Assembly (NCBI RefSeq): GCF_013368755.1 | Contig: NC_049561.1 | Span: 4,712,001 to 4,776,000, forward strand | DNA from: Talaromyces rugulosus | Taxonomy: Eukaryota; Ascomycota; Eurotiomycetes; Eurotiales; Trichocomaceae | Length of the DNA stretch: 64,000 nt | Direction: 5' to 3' | Shown: piece after piece, positions 1 to 12,040 of the stretch | Position numbering within the stretch: the stretch's first letter is position 1 | Layout of the letters: every line of letters begins with the position of its first letter | Position numbers and translations under genes: made by a program | Notes under the pieces: model-generated | What the model saw: the letters and a program-made list of their open reading frames with translations, nothing else | Database searches by the model: none | Told to the model about the DNA's origin: nothing

Positions 1-1018
1 GCATACCGTATTTGCTGGCGTTGTCTTACACATATAAAAACGAAGCATGCGAGCATGAACGCCCCCTCCGCGTAAAATCATGCTCCCGGTGAAGCCTTTC
101 TCGTTCCCAATTCAGTCTCATCCCCCATTTTTCATTCCACGCTACATCTTCATCTCCCCAGTCTCCCAGTTCAACGTCAACCCAGGCATCAAAATGGTCT
201 AGTAGTCGAGCACGAGCCTTTTCTGCACGTGGATTTAACTGGAAAGCCAGATTCGAGCGTACCCCAACATATAGCGCTTTTTCAAGGGCTCGGAAATCTT
301 CAAACATCTCTGAATAGTTCGCCTGCAACCGCTTTCCGAAGAACGTGTTTAACGAAGCAAAGAATATCACTCTTTCCAACTTGTCATGCAAATTGATTGA
401 GGTATTTCCATCTACGATCGCTTCGGGGAAAGCTTCCTCCAATGCCTTGGCGAAATGCTTGCTATACTCTCGCATCGTAGTCGTCAGACTATGACCACTC
501 AGGTTCTTAACGAAAACGGTATGGTTTGCCTCAACAAAGGCCCGCGACTCCTTCTGATCACTCGAATACTCGGCAATAGGTACTTCGAATTTGACCTGGT
601 CAGATCTCGGCATCGCTAAGCCGTTTTCCATCATCGAAGCGACGATGGGATGAAACAAGTATTCGCGAGAGCGGCTGAAGACATGCGCAATCACCTCGGA
701 CGAGTTGTAGATGTGAAACTTGTGTCCCATCATTATCAAAGTGAATGGCGAGTCGGGATACTTCTTTTTTAGATCGCGCACTAGTCGGCCAGGGTCGAAA
801 AGGAACCCGAAAAGATGACCAAAGTATGGGATCCAGTAGGATGCGACAGGCGGTTCTTGGACAGAGTCATTCTTCCTGCCGGATACATGTTGGAGTATGA
901 AATAACCTGCTATTAGGAGAGTGACTGGCACGATGTATGTGGCAAGGACGGGGTCTTGCTGGTTGATTTGGGAGTACAAATCTTTCATGGTTGGCCACGA
1001 TAAGTCATTGGCGTTCAT
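1..1018 (-). CDS. Cytochrome P450, N-terminal part, cut by the left edge
   Basis: This is the amino-terminal half of a microsomal P450 monooxygenase. It shows a membrane anchor near residues 27-43 (YIVPVTLLIAGYFILQ), followed by a Pro-rich hinge and the IPYFGHLFGFLFDP segment typical of CYP7/CYP8-like fungal P450s. The I-helix, ExxR and heme-Cys motifs lie beyond the window. The reading frame meets a TAA at 26-28, but a plausible donor (GTGTAAG) starts at 31, so I read this as exon 1 ending near 32 with an intron running off the edge. It is divergent from the hydrolase at 1639 and close to the PKS at 3644, so it probably oxidises the polyketide. The alternative is a nonsense mutation, which needs the left flank to decide. 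The substrate is unknown. Confidence 0.8.
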
Positions 1019-1638
1019 ATTGTCATTTCATGTCCATCATTCATCTATTATTGAAATGGCGATAAGTGCTCTCGGTTATGCTTCTATTCTTCAAGTCTCC
1101 TCAGATTTCATTCATTCAATGTTGGTTTCGTCAGAGCATTCAAGGCGTACAATGGAGCGCCAAGATACGTATTTAATACCGGACTTAGTAAGTAATTACA
1201 AAACCAGCGTTACCATACAACTGAAATACAGTAACACAGCGCCGCCCCGCCATCCCCCGCATTAATCTCACCACACGAAATGGTATACGATCTAACTCGA
1301 TTAAATTGAAGATATTAATTACACGTATCTGGAGGCCTAATGCGAGTCATGATCGAGAGGTTTTTTTGCGGGGTTCTTCAATAGTCTCACATGTGTTGTG
1401 AGAAAAAGAAAGTGTGGCACCCTAGAATAACTCTGATATTACGTAGGATCCAGTATCGATCCTTCCAGCCAAGATGCCTAGTTTTTACGCCGGCACGGTG
1501 TTGATGTTGGTGTGGGTGGGTGTGCTAGGTTGGCTAATTGACGTATTTCTTACAAGCTACTTGTAGCTACGTCAGTCAGTTGAGCTTTGGATATTTAGGA
1601 TCTGTGTGTATACCAGCAGTTAGGAATCGGTGTTCGAG
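1019..1638. promoter_or_regulatory. Divergent intergenic region between P450 and hydrolase
   Basis: This 620-bp stretch lies between two outward-facing cluster genes and must hold both promoters. A shared regulator is plausible for a biosynthetic cluster, but I could not identify a convincing binding site. No gene is seen in it. Confidence 0.5.
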
Positions 1639-2612
1639 ATGAAGATACTTTGCCTTCACGGGCGAGGGTCGAATAACGAGGTACGCGAATGTTTTCAAAG
1701 TATATACTGAAGGAAATTCTCATTTCTAGTGATAGATCTTTCAGCTGCAGACTGCTGCATTCCGCGCCGAGCTAGAAGATTTCGAATTCGAATATGTCCA
1801 AGGCACTGTGCCACACACAGAAGGTAAATTTCACACGGCCATGGATTTTCCCGGCAGATCAATAGACTGATATCGGTGGATGCTTAGGAAACTGGTCTTT
1901 ATACACAACAGCATTCCCAAAGGCGCCATTATACGGTTATTACGACCCCCTGAGGCCGTCATCAATACAACAGGCAGAGGACGATTTAATCCAACTGATC
2001 AAGGAAAACGGGCCTTTTGATGGCGTCTTGTCCTACTCTGGCGGCACAGCCCTGGCGGCCCAAATAATCATTCGCAATGCTCTAGAAAACCCGTTTAGCT
2101 TGCCAGACGAAAGGCCATTCCGTTTTGCTGTATTTATCAATGGGGTCACGCCGCTCAAAGTCTTCCCAATTGAAGAGGGAACATTCACGGAAATGACAAT
2201 GGAAAACTCGGCCCTGGTAAAAGAGGCCTCCTCCCTCCTGCTACGAGACTCAGCGACACGTGTCCGGAAGAACAAGAATGAGTTCGAAGACTACGACCCA
2301 GCCGCGATCAAAGCCGAGCTGATGGCCCTGGAAACCAAAACCCTGACGGATGGACGACTGTGTTTATCAGACGGAAAATATGGAATCACACGATATGATT
2401 CTGGAATTGACGGCATTCTCATGGATATTCCCACGCTGCACGTTCGGTGCGCCGAGGAGGAGGATTTTCACCATGGACTGCATATGACGCAGTTGTGCGA
2501 GCCAGACCAGTCGACCGAATATCATCACCATAACGGAGAGGATTTCCCACGTGGTCATGCGGAGATGAAAAAAATTGCACAGCTGATTAGAGAGACGGCT
2601 GAAAGGGCCTAG
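1639..2612 (+). CDS. FSH1/LovG-type serine hydrolase, probable polyketide off-loading thiohydrolase
   Basis: This is an alpha/beta hydrolase of the fungal FSH1 (serine hydrolase) family, 284 residues in three exons: 1639-1680, 1736-1823 and 1888-2612. The start MKILCLHGRGSNNE carries the usual N-terminal LCLHG oxyanion strand. The nucleophile elbow is S92-Y93-S94-G95-G96, so Ser94 is the likely nucleophile; the first Gly of the classical GxSxG is Ser here. A His-rich segment (YHHHNGEDFPRG) near the C-terminus is the expected position of the catalytic His. Homologues such as LovG and Bref-TH release acyl chains from HR-PKSs that have no thioesterase. The PKS immediately downstream lacks one, so release of its product is the most likely role, inferred from context. 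Confidence 0.85.
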
Positions 2613-3643
2613 TTGGCAAGAAGCATAAAAATACAGCATATATTACCGTTTTATCCGTCATGTCGTAACACGGGATGTTAAACTACCGATCGCCGACGAG
2701 TGTTAGTACTATTCTACTATAGCTTTGACATTCCACCAAAAGTCTCCGATTTGCAAGTACTAGACTAGCGATCATCTTCAGAATGTGATAGTAACGTACG
2801 TTATGGTGTCAGACCTTTTTCCAGAAGCTAGCCACGATGTAACGTCGAGCGGTGGATGAAAAATGGCCTAACAACATCCACAATCTTGGCTGTAGAAGCC
2901 CCCACGTGGAGAAGCAACTTAATTGCGCCAAACTACCGCTCCAAGTAGGTCCATGGTGGAGGGATGGGTCTGGGGTTCCTTGTATTTCGTCTGACAAGAC
3001 TCATTCCACGGGCTGCTGTATGTTCCATCTCAGCCCTTTACCCCTCTTTTCGTCGGTGGCCCTTTGAAGCTGTGTGGCTTTCTGCAATCCACCATCGGTT
3101 TAATGGATGGAGTACTCGAATTGATGCATAGGACTGGTCTGATTGTTTACGTCTCGATTAGGAGGTGGTTTTTGACGGCCACGTTTCATTCATCCAGCAG
3201 TCCAGTCATTTGTATCAGTCGGTGAAATTATAGCACCGATCAAAAGCCGCTATCACCTCGATGGCAAGTTGGCAACCCCGCTGGACTATCGTCTTGGTGG
3301 CGCCAACTGGGTCTGGAGGTTAGACCAACCAACAGACGTAACTGCCTTCCTTTTCATGACGACGGTGAAGCACAGATGGAGAGGAGCTCAACTGGGGTAA
3401 CAATTGCGGAGAGGCGGTTGGGTCTCTGTGATACACTGATACAGGGATGTTGGTGGCTTGTACCTTTAGCTATATTCGCTGAGTCGGCGGGGCTCTTGTG
3501 TCCTGTAAGATTGTCTTAGCTATAAGAAACCATTGAAATAAAAAGTGATGCGCGCATGGCATGAATGAACTCTCCTCTTCATCCGCTTCTCAAACACAAT
3601 CTCCCCTCTCCTTCTCTCTATCTCCTTCACTCCCTCCATCGCC
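2613..3643. promoter_or_regulatory. Intergenic region upstream of the PKS
   Basis: About 1 kb between the hydrolase stop and the PKS start. It holds the hydrolase 3' end and the PKS promoter. The last 70 bases before the PKS ATG are strongly pyrimidine-rich (CTCC/TCTC runs), as is common for a fungal 5' UTR. I see no gene here. Confidence 0.45.
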
Positions 3644-6600
3644 ATGGCGCCGATTGCCGTGGATGACATAGACATGGGAGCAGGCTCCCGCGTCGAAATG
3701 GAGCCCCTCGCTATTATTGGAATGGCCACTCGATTCCCCGACGATGCCACAGCCACCGACAAGCTGTGGGATTTCCTGCTGCGCGCGCGGTCTGCAGCAG
3801 CGCCGTTCCCCTCAGAGCGTCTCAATGCAGAGGCGTTCTTCCACCCGGACCCGGAACACGGAGGAACATTCGCGGTGGAAGGCGGTCACTTCCTCACCGA
3901 GGACCCGGCCGCCTTTGACGCTGCCTTTTTCAACGTCATCAAGACCGAGCTGCTGACGCTCGATCCCCAGCAGCGTCTAGTCATGGAGAGCGTCTACCAT
4001 GCGCTGGAAAACGCTGGGATTCCCATGCACAAGATCACCGGGTCCAGGACATCGGTGTTTGCCAGTGGCTTCAATCACGATCACCTGGCCCTGCTCAACT
4101 CGGATCCAGAGAGTACGATCAAATACAAGCCGACCAGCGTCACAAACTCCATCATCTCGAATCGAGTCAGCTGGTTCTTCGATTTCAAGTCGCCCAGTAT
4201 GACCATTGATACTGCCTGTTCCAGCAGCATGGTCGCCTTGCACCTGGCCGCGCAAAGTTTACACAGCAAGGAGAGCGAGATGGCCGTTGTGAGTGGTGTC
4301 AACATTGTTGAATTCCCCATCGACATTGTGGGCATGAGCCACCACGGCTTTTTAGGTGCCAACGGTCGTTGCTTTTCCTTCGACCACAGGGCCAATGGCT
4401 ATGCTCGTGGCGAGGGTGTCGGTTCGCTCATTATCAAACCCTTGTCATCGGCAATTAGAGACGGGGACACAGTTCGTGCGGTCATACGAGGCACCGGAGT
4501 CAACCAGGACGGCCGTACGCCTGGAATTAGCCTTCCGAGTGCTGCCGCCCAGGAAAGGCTAATCCATGAAATCTACCAAAAAGCAGGCTTAAGCCTCAAT
4601 GATACCCATTTCGTCGAGGCACATGGTACTGGTACTGCAGCTGGTGACCCCATCGAGGCGGGTGCTATTGCGAGTGCGTTTAGGTCACGCCGGAAGGATA
4701 TTCCTCTGCACATTGGTGCTATCAAGTCCGGAATTGGCCATTTAGAGGGTGGTGCCGGTATCGCCGGTATAATCAAGTCAGTCATGGTTCTTGAGAACGG
4801 TATCATTCCTCCAAATGCCAATTTTGAGAAGGCCAATCCAAAGATTCCAGTCAAGAAGTGGAATATCTCATTCCCACAAGAGAATATCCCGTGGCCTCTC
4901 GACGGCCCGCGCAGAATTTCGGTCAACTCGTTTGGTGTCGGTGGAACCAACGGCCACTGTATTCTCGATGACGCCTATCATTATTTCAAAGACCACAATA
5001 TATCAGCTACTCACAACACTAGACTAACTATTCCAACACCTGATGAGATTTCAAGTTTAGTCAAATCTCTTAGTCTCCTGGAGAAGACAGAAGAAACTGA
5101 AAACGATGAAGACGCCAAGGGAGAAACAACAGACGGTACGGCAACAAATGGCGAGGTTACCCATGAAACCAATGGCACCAATTCGTCAACTAAAATCAAT
5201 GGAACTTCGAAAGATGCAGTGCCTAAGATTTTCCCACTATCCGCTTTTGATGAAGAAGGAATTAACCGGAATGCGGATGGGCTCGCTCAATATTTAAGTG
5301 ATAAGCCATTTTCAATTAGTCACGGAGCAGCTGATCTCCTGAACGATCTCTCCTTTACGCTGTCAGAAAGGCGGTCCAATTTCCCCTGGAAGAGTTTTAT
5401 TCTTGCGTCCTCCAAGGAGGAGCTGAAGGCAAATCTACAAAATGAGATGTTCTCGAAGCCCGTTCGTACTCGAAATCCACCAATGATCGGCTATGTCTTC
5501 ACAGGACAGGGGGCCCAACACTGGAAAATGGGAAGAGAACTTCTGATCTACCCAGTATTCAAAGCATCTCTACAGCAAGCCTCGGATTACATGAAGTCAC
5601 TTGGTAGCGAGTGGACTCTCATGGGTAAGTTCAATCCATCAATCGTTAGTAATATAAACTAAGTCTGGACTAGATGAGCTGCTAAAAGACAAGGAGTCGT
5701 CCCTTGTAAACGAGCCATATCTTTCTCACCCAAGTTGCTCCGCTATTCAGATTGCCCTGGTTGACTTGTTGGCTTGTTGGAATGTCTACCCTGAACGAGT
5801 GGTCGGTCACTCATCAGGAGAAATACCAGCAGCATATGCTGCCGGAAGACTGACGAGAGAAGGAGCTTGGAAAGCTGCATATTTCCGAGGATATGTTTCT
5901 GCTAAGCAACTCGCAGTTAAGGGTGCCATGATTGCTGTCGGCTTGAGTGAAAGCCAACTAAACCCTTACCTTGAGCGAGCGCACAATGAAAACAAAGGAG
6001 AGCTCATCATTGCCTGCTACAATAGCCCCAAAAACAACACAGTCTCGGGCGATGAAGCCATGGTGGATAAATTGAAGGTTTTGCTTGATGCTGACGGAGT
6101 TTTTGCCCGAAAACTAAATGTCAAGAATGCCTACCATTCCGCTCATATGAAGGAGGTCGCCTCGGATTACCTCCAATTAATGGGGGACCTTACTGCCGGC
6201 ACTCCCGTGGAGGCTCCTCATAAAGCTTTGATCTTTTCCACGGTAACAGGGGAACAAGTTCAGGAAGATCATCTCGGAGCTCAGTATTGGGTTGATAACA
6301 TGATCTCACCGGTCCGTTTCATCGACGGCCTCTCGGCAATGTGCTATAAGAAAAACACCGCAGGACAGGGCCATTTGAAAATGAATGCAACCGCAGAAAA
6401 TATCTTCGCTGATCATCTCATTGAAATTGGGCCACATTCAGCTCTTCAGAGCGCCATTAAGGAAGTCATTGCATCAAAGGGCCATCAATCTCCGATTGAC
6501 TATCTTCCTGTTCTCAACCGCAACGACAGTAGTCCAAGCGTTCTTCTCGGTACAATTGGAACGTTAAACTCAAAAGGAGGATCCGTGAAAATCACAGCTG

Positions 6601-9600
6601 TAAACTCCGCTGCAAACATTCAAAAGGAAAAGGCACATTTGTTGGTCGACCTTCCTCCATATCGTTTCAACCATTCATCGACGACCATGTACGAGAGCAG
6701 ACTAAGCAAGAACTATCGTTTCAGGAAGCATCCTCGACACGATCTCTTCGGAGCACCTGTTCCCGATTGGAATGAAGAGACACCGCGCTGGCGGCACTTT
6801 TTGAGATTGCAAGAAAATCCTTGGCTAAAGGATCATCTTGTCACCAACAACTATGTCTTCCCAGGTGTGGGTTATCTGATAATGGCCCTTGAAGCAACAC
6901 GACAACAAGCGGATCCCGAGTCCACCATTGTCGGATTCAGACTGAAGAATGTTGCACTCAAACGGGCCCTTATCATTCCAGATAACAAAGAAGGCATTGA
7001 GACATCTGTCTCGCTAACGAGAATGGACGAGTCAAGCTTATGGAGCTCCTCTGTCTGGAAGCGTTTCCAAGTTACCTCCTACAACCCTATCGGCGATGAC
7101 TGGGTTGAGCACTGTACAGGATACATTGCTGTGGACTACAAGACTACTCCGGGTCCAGTAGACGCGGGTCGTGAAGACCAGGAAGAGAAAAAGGCCTGGG
7201 AGGAGTCTCTTTCACAAATATCGCAATCATGTCACCAGCCAGTAGACTTTGAAAAATCATATGACAATATTCAGACAGCGGGTCTTTCATTTGGGCCTCT
7301 GTTCAGAAATCTGAAGGATGTGAGAGTCAATGGCGAGAACCAGGGATCTATCTTAGGAACAGTCACCGTGCCCGATATTCCCAGCTCGATGCCAAAGAAT
7401 TACGCTCACTCGCATTTGATTCACCCGGCGACAATGGACAGTATGATGCACTTGTTTCTGGCAGCTGTACTTGACTTCACTGGCAAGCCGACACTAGAGA
7501 AACCTGCCGTTCCTACATTTATTCGAGAAGTTTGGATTTCAGCAGACATCAGCTCGGCACCTGGTCACGCATATCTCGGACATGGAAAAGCTGGATTGAT
7601 TGCATACGACAAGTACGAATGCGATGTCAAGATCTGGGACAAAGAAACGAAAGACCCCCGTATCAGCATCAAGGGCATTCGCGTCACTCCGCTTGAATCC
7701 GGTAGCTCAAACAGCAGTCAAGCCCGAAAACTATGTCACAACTTGGAATGGAAGCCGGCCTTGGAGCTGCTAGACTCGACAACCGCAAGGGGGCTTGCCA
7801 ACATTCCTCAACCAGACATCGAGAAGGACCGCTACTGGGTCCATCGTTATCAGCTAGCCACCATGCTGCTTGTTACTGATGGCCTTACCGGCCTAGCAGG
7901 ATTTGATCCATCAACACTGGAAGGTCATTTCAAGCAGTATTGGGATTGGCTAAACTTCAGAACTGAACAGCTGAAAGAGAACAAGATCACACTACTTCCT
8001 CTGCAGGAATTTGAAGCTTTCCCGAAGACTGAAGAGGCGAAAGAAGCTGTTTATCGCGAGGTTGAGGAACACAGCGCTGATGGTGCCCTTGCTATCCGCA
8101 TGGGTCGCCAAATTGTTCCCGTCTTGAAGAAGGAAGCTGACCCTCTTCATCTGATGTTCGGTCAGGATGATCTCATGGACCGTGTATATGATGAGGTAGT
8201 AAACTTGGGCGATCTCCCAAAGCATTTGGAGAGTTATTTATCTGTCTTGGGGGACAACCGCACGGATCTTAGTGTCCTGGAGGTTGGAGCAGGTACTGGA
8301 AGTTCAACTGCTGCCATACTGGATGTTTTGTCACCCGATGTACAGACAAACAGAGAGACTGGGAGCAGCCAATCGAGAATCTCGTCGTATGCTTTCACCG
8401 ACATCTCGGCCGGCTTCTTCGAAAAGGCGAAAGATCGCTTTAAGAACTGGAGCAATATCATGCAATTCAAGACATTGAATGCCGAAAAGGACCCGCTCCC
8501 TCAAGGATTCGAAGCTGGTACATATGACTTGATCGTCGCCGGAAATGTGATTCACGCCACTGCAGATCTTCGAAAGACCTTGAATAGTTTGAGGTTGCTG
8601 CTCAAGCCGGGCGGTAAAATCGTCCTCCACGAAGGAAACAGACAAGACTTTGTCTGGACACAGATTTCCTTTGGCCAGCTTCCTGGTTGGTGGCTTGGTG
8701 TCGAGCCCAGTCGTAAATGGTGTCCGTTCCTTACGCCCGCTGAATGGGATGTCATTTTCAAAGACTCGGGATTCTCTGGCGTTGATATTGACTTTCCCAG
8801 CTCCCAAAACCCAGATAACTCCAGTCAAAGTATACTTGTGGGAACGGCGATTGAGAAAGAATCAGACAAGGACTTGATTGATCACGTTATTATATTAGAT
8901 CACGAAATCCGTCACGAATTGAGTCCGGCACTTGAAGACAGTCTTCGCTCCTTGAAGCACATTTTAAACGTTACGAGCATCAAACCAAGTGACCTACCGA
9001 ATACCGATTTGACTAGCGCCATTTGCATCTCTCTTCTAGAGCTAGACCAGCCTTTCATGGAAAATATCAGTGAATCCGACTATCTTGGGATTAGGAAATT
9101 AATTGCTACAGGAGGTGGTCTTCTTTGGGTTACTGGTAACCCGATTGTGAAGCCCGAACTTGATATGATCTTGGGTGTTCTCAGAACGGTTCGCTGGGAG
9201 CGAGATCTGGAACCGGCATGCCTAGCGAGTGTTTCAGTTCTAGAACAGAACCTTTCAGTCACAGGCCTTCTAGAAAAGATCATGAAAATCTTCATGAATC
9301 AATTCGTTGACCTCTTCCCCAGTGAATTTAATTCGGAGTTCCAGTTGAAGGAGGGTATAATCTATACAAGTCGCCTGGTTGACTCTGATTCTGGAAATGA
9401 TTTCTTGAACAACAAGTTCGCGAAACCCTTGCCGCAAATGATCAGGTTTGGAGACAGTAACCGGCCTATAAAGCTGAGCACTTCCTCTCCTGGTCTGTTG
9501 AACAAGCTCGAATGGGTCACCGATACGATTTACAACGACCCTCTTGGTGAAACACAGGTTGAAATTGACATCAAAGCTGTTGGTTTGAACTTCCGGGACT

Positions 9601-11683
9601 TGATGATTGCCATGGGCGAACATATGGCGTACAGCCTTGGTAACGAAGCTGGTGGTATTGTGACTCGCGTCGGTTCGGCAGTAGATAGAGTGAAGCCTGG
9701 AGACCGGGTTGTCTATCTCTGTGGTTTGGAGAGTACAGGGTGCTTCCACACCTTTGGCAGAGTCGACCAAAACGTCGTGTGCAAGATTCCCGACAACCTT
9801 AGTTATGAGATCGCCGCGGGTCTTCCATGTGTCTACGCTACTGTTATTTATGGACTGGACGACGCCGCACGAATGCTCAAAGGTGAGACGATTCTCATCC
9901 ATGCTGCGGCCGGAGGCGTCGGACAAGCGGCCATCCACTATTCGAAAATGGTTGGTGCAGAAATTTACGCTACCGTTTCGACACCTGAGAAGCGCAGTCT
10001 CTTGGTTTCTGAATATGGAATCCCGGAGGACCACATCTTCTCTAGCCGAGACCTCACATTTGTCAAGGGTATCATGAGGAGCACAAAAGGCAAGGGTGTC
10101 GATGTTGTCCTGAACTCGCTATCAGGCGAAGCACTACGCTCATCATGGGAATGTCTTGCTCCATTTGGACGATTTATTGAGATTGGCAAGAAAGATGCTC
10201 AAGCATATGGAAAGGTCGAATTAACTCCATTCTTGCGCAATGTGACTATGGCAAGTGTTGAATTGCCAACAATGATGCGTCATCGTCCATCACTCATTAC
10301 ACGGCTTACAGAAGATACCATTCGCTTGTGGAGCGAAGGACACATCAAAGAAGCCAAGCCGACAACGGTCATGAACTACTCTCAAGTTGAAGAAGGTCTT
10401 CGTCTCTTGCAGTCTGGCAAGGGAATGGGCAAGATGATATTCGTTCCGGGCGAGGAAGATCTGATTCCTGTTGTCCCAGAGGCTTTGTCTCCGTACCAGT
10501 TTAAGGAAGATGCCTCTTATGTGCTTGCTGGCGGTACCGGTGGTCTGGGCCGTAGTATCGCATCATGGCTGGTTTCTCGTGGTGTTAAAAACCTGATTTT
10601 CCTTGCTCGATCCAAACCTTCGGACGCGGTCCAAGACGTGATCGAGGATTTAAGAAAGAAAGGGTGTAATGTCCATATTCCGTTGTGTGATGTGTCGGAC
10701 TTGGAAAGACTAAAGACTGTCATCGAAGAGTGCAGCAAGATAATGCCGCCTATCAAAGGTGTCATTCAAGGTGCCATGGTGTTAAAGGTATGTAACTTCT
10801 TAACAAGCAGGTGAGTGAGAAAGCTAATCATTAATAGGACGGAATGTTCGAAAACATGCCATTCGAGGATTGGACAGCAGCAATCAAGCCCAAGGTCAAA
10901 GGTTCTTGGAACCTTCACGAAGCTCTGCCCAAAGACATGGATTTCTTTGTGATGCTGTCTTCTGCCACGGGTATTCTAGGTAATCGGAGTCAAGCCAACT
11001 ACGCTGCTGGAAATACGTACCAAGACGCTCTTTCTCGGTATAGAGCTTCGCTAGGATTGCCAACAGCGAGTGTTGATCTCGGCAGTGTGCTTTCCGTGGG
11101 TTTCGTGGCTGAGAACAAGGACTATGCTCGTCACACAACTGCTGTTCTCGAGGTCCTTCGTGAGGACGAGATCCACGCCATTCTCGAGTTCCTCATCGAC
11201 CCACGAAACAAGTCCGATGCTACCACACAGCTCATTGCTGGTCTGACCACGGGTACCATGTACCACGAGCGAGGGGTTCCTCCGCCGTCGTACCTTGGAT
11301 TCCCTATCTTTACTCATCTTCGCAAGACCAAGACCAGTGGTGCGCAGAACTCAGAGGAGAACCCGACTTATTTGGTGCAATCTCTACTCGGTGCCGCATC
11401 TACCCTCGAAGAAGCAGTAAACGTAGTCTCGAACGGGATTCGCAACAAACTAGCTTCCCTCCTAGCGATTCCTGTCGGAAACATTGACCCGTCCAAATCC
11501 ATCAGCTCAAATGGAGTTGATTCTCTCGTGGCGATGGAATTCCGGACATGGTTGGTCAAGGATCTCGGTGCGGATATTCCTTTGCTTGAGATTACTGGAA
11601 CTGGAAGCATCACCACGATAAGCCACAAAATTGCGAGTGTGAGTAAGTTGGCGCAGTTTTCTACTGCGCCGGCCAAGGCCTAG
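3644..11683 (+). CDS. Highly reducing type I polyketide synthase (KS-AT-DH-CMeT-ER-KR-ACP)
   Basis: This is a complete iterative HR-PKS of about 2646 residues. Its three exons are 3644-5624, 5674-10787 and 10838-11683, with introns of 49 and 50 nt. Domains in order: KS with DTACSSS (Cys192) and EAHGTGT (His327); AT with GHSSG (Ser707); DH with His1048 and Asp1249; C-methyltransferase with LEVGAGTG near residue 1530, apparently intact; ER with HAAAGGVGQ near 2070; KR with GGTGGLG near 2280 and a downstream YAAGN; and a terminal ACP with GVDSL (Ser2594). There is no thioesterase, reductase or condensation domain, so chain release must occur in trans, probably by the hydrolase at 1639. A fully reduced, methylated chain is possible. 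The exact product cannot be read from the sequence. The start ATG sits in a good context (CGCCATGGC). Confidence 0.95.
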
Positions 11684-12040
11684 TGAAAACTTTTAGTTTC
11701 ATTTCTTTTCTTTTTTTCTATATATTGGGATATATGTGAGATGATAGACGTTTTTATGTATCTAGATTGATTATGATTTATGAGCATTGAATAAGCGAGT
11801 TATTGATTGATAAGTAGATAACAAGTTTATAGACACCTAGTTTATATTTGTGGCATAAATATTTAAACTACCAATTAACTTGTATTCAATTGAGCAATAA
11901 AAAGCGAGTCAAAAAGGTATCGTAAATTCAACACGATACAAATAGGATGCGTGGGCCCACCCCACGCGGCGGCAGCATGCATGCTTCACCTTGTACACGC
12001 TCGTCGCGCTCTTTCCACCTATTTTTACGCATCATTCGCC
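11684..12040. other. Intergenic, AT-rich
   Basis: PKS 3' region with T-rich and AT-rich sequence, then the promoter of the kinase-like gene. No gene is seen here. Confidence 0.4.

Noticed and set aside
921..1265. Plus-strand open frame of 114 residues
   Set aside because: It overlaps the P450 start on the other strand, and its sequence looks like random translation with no domain or start context.
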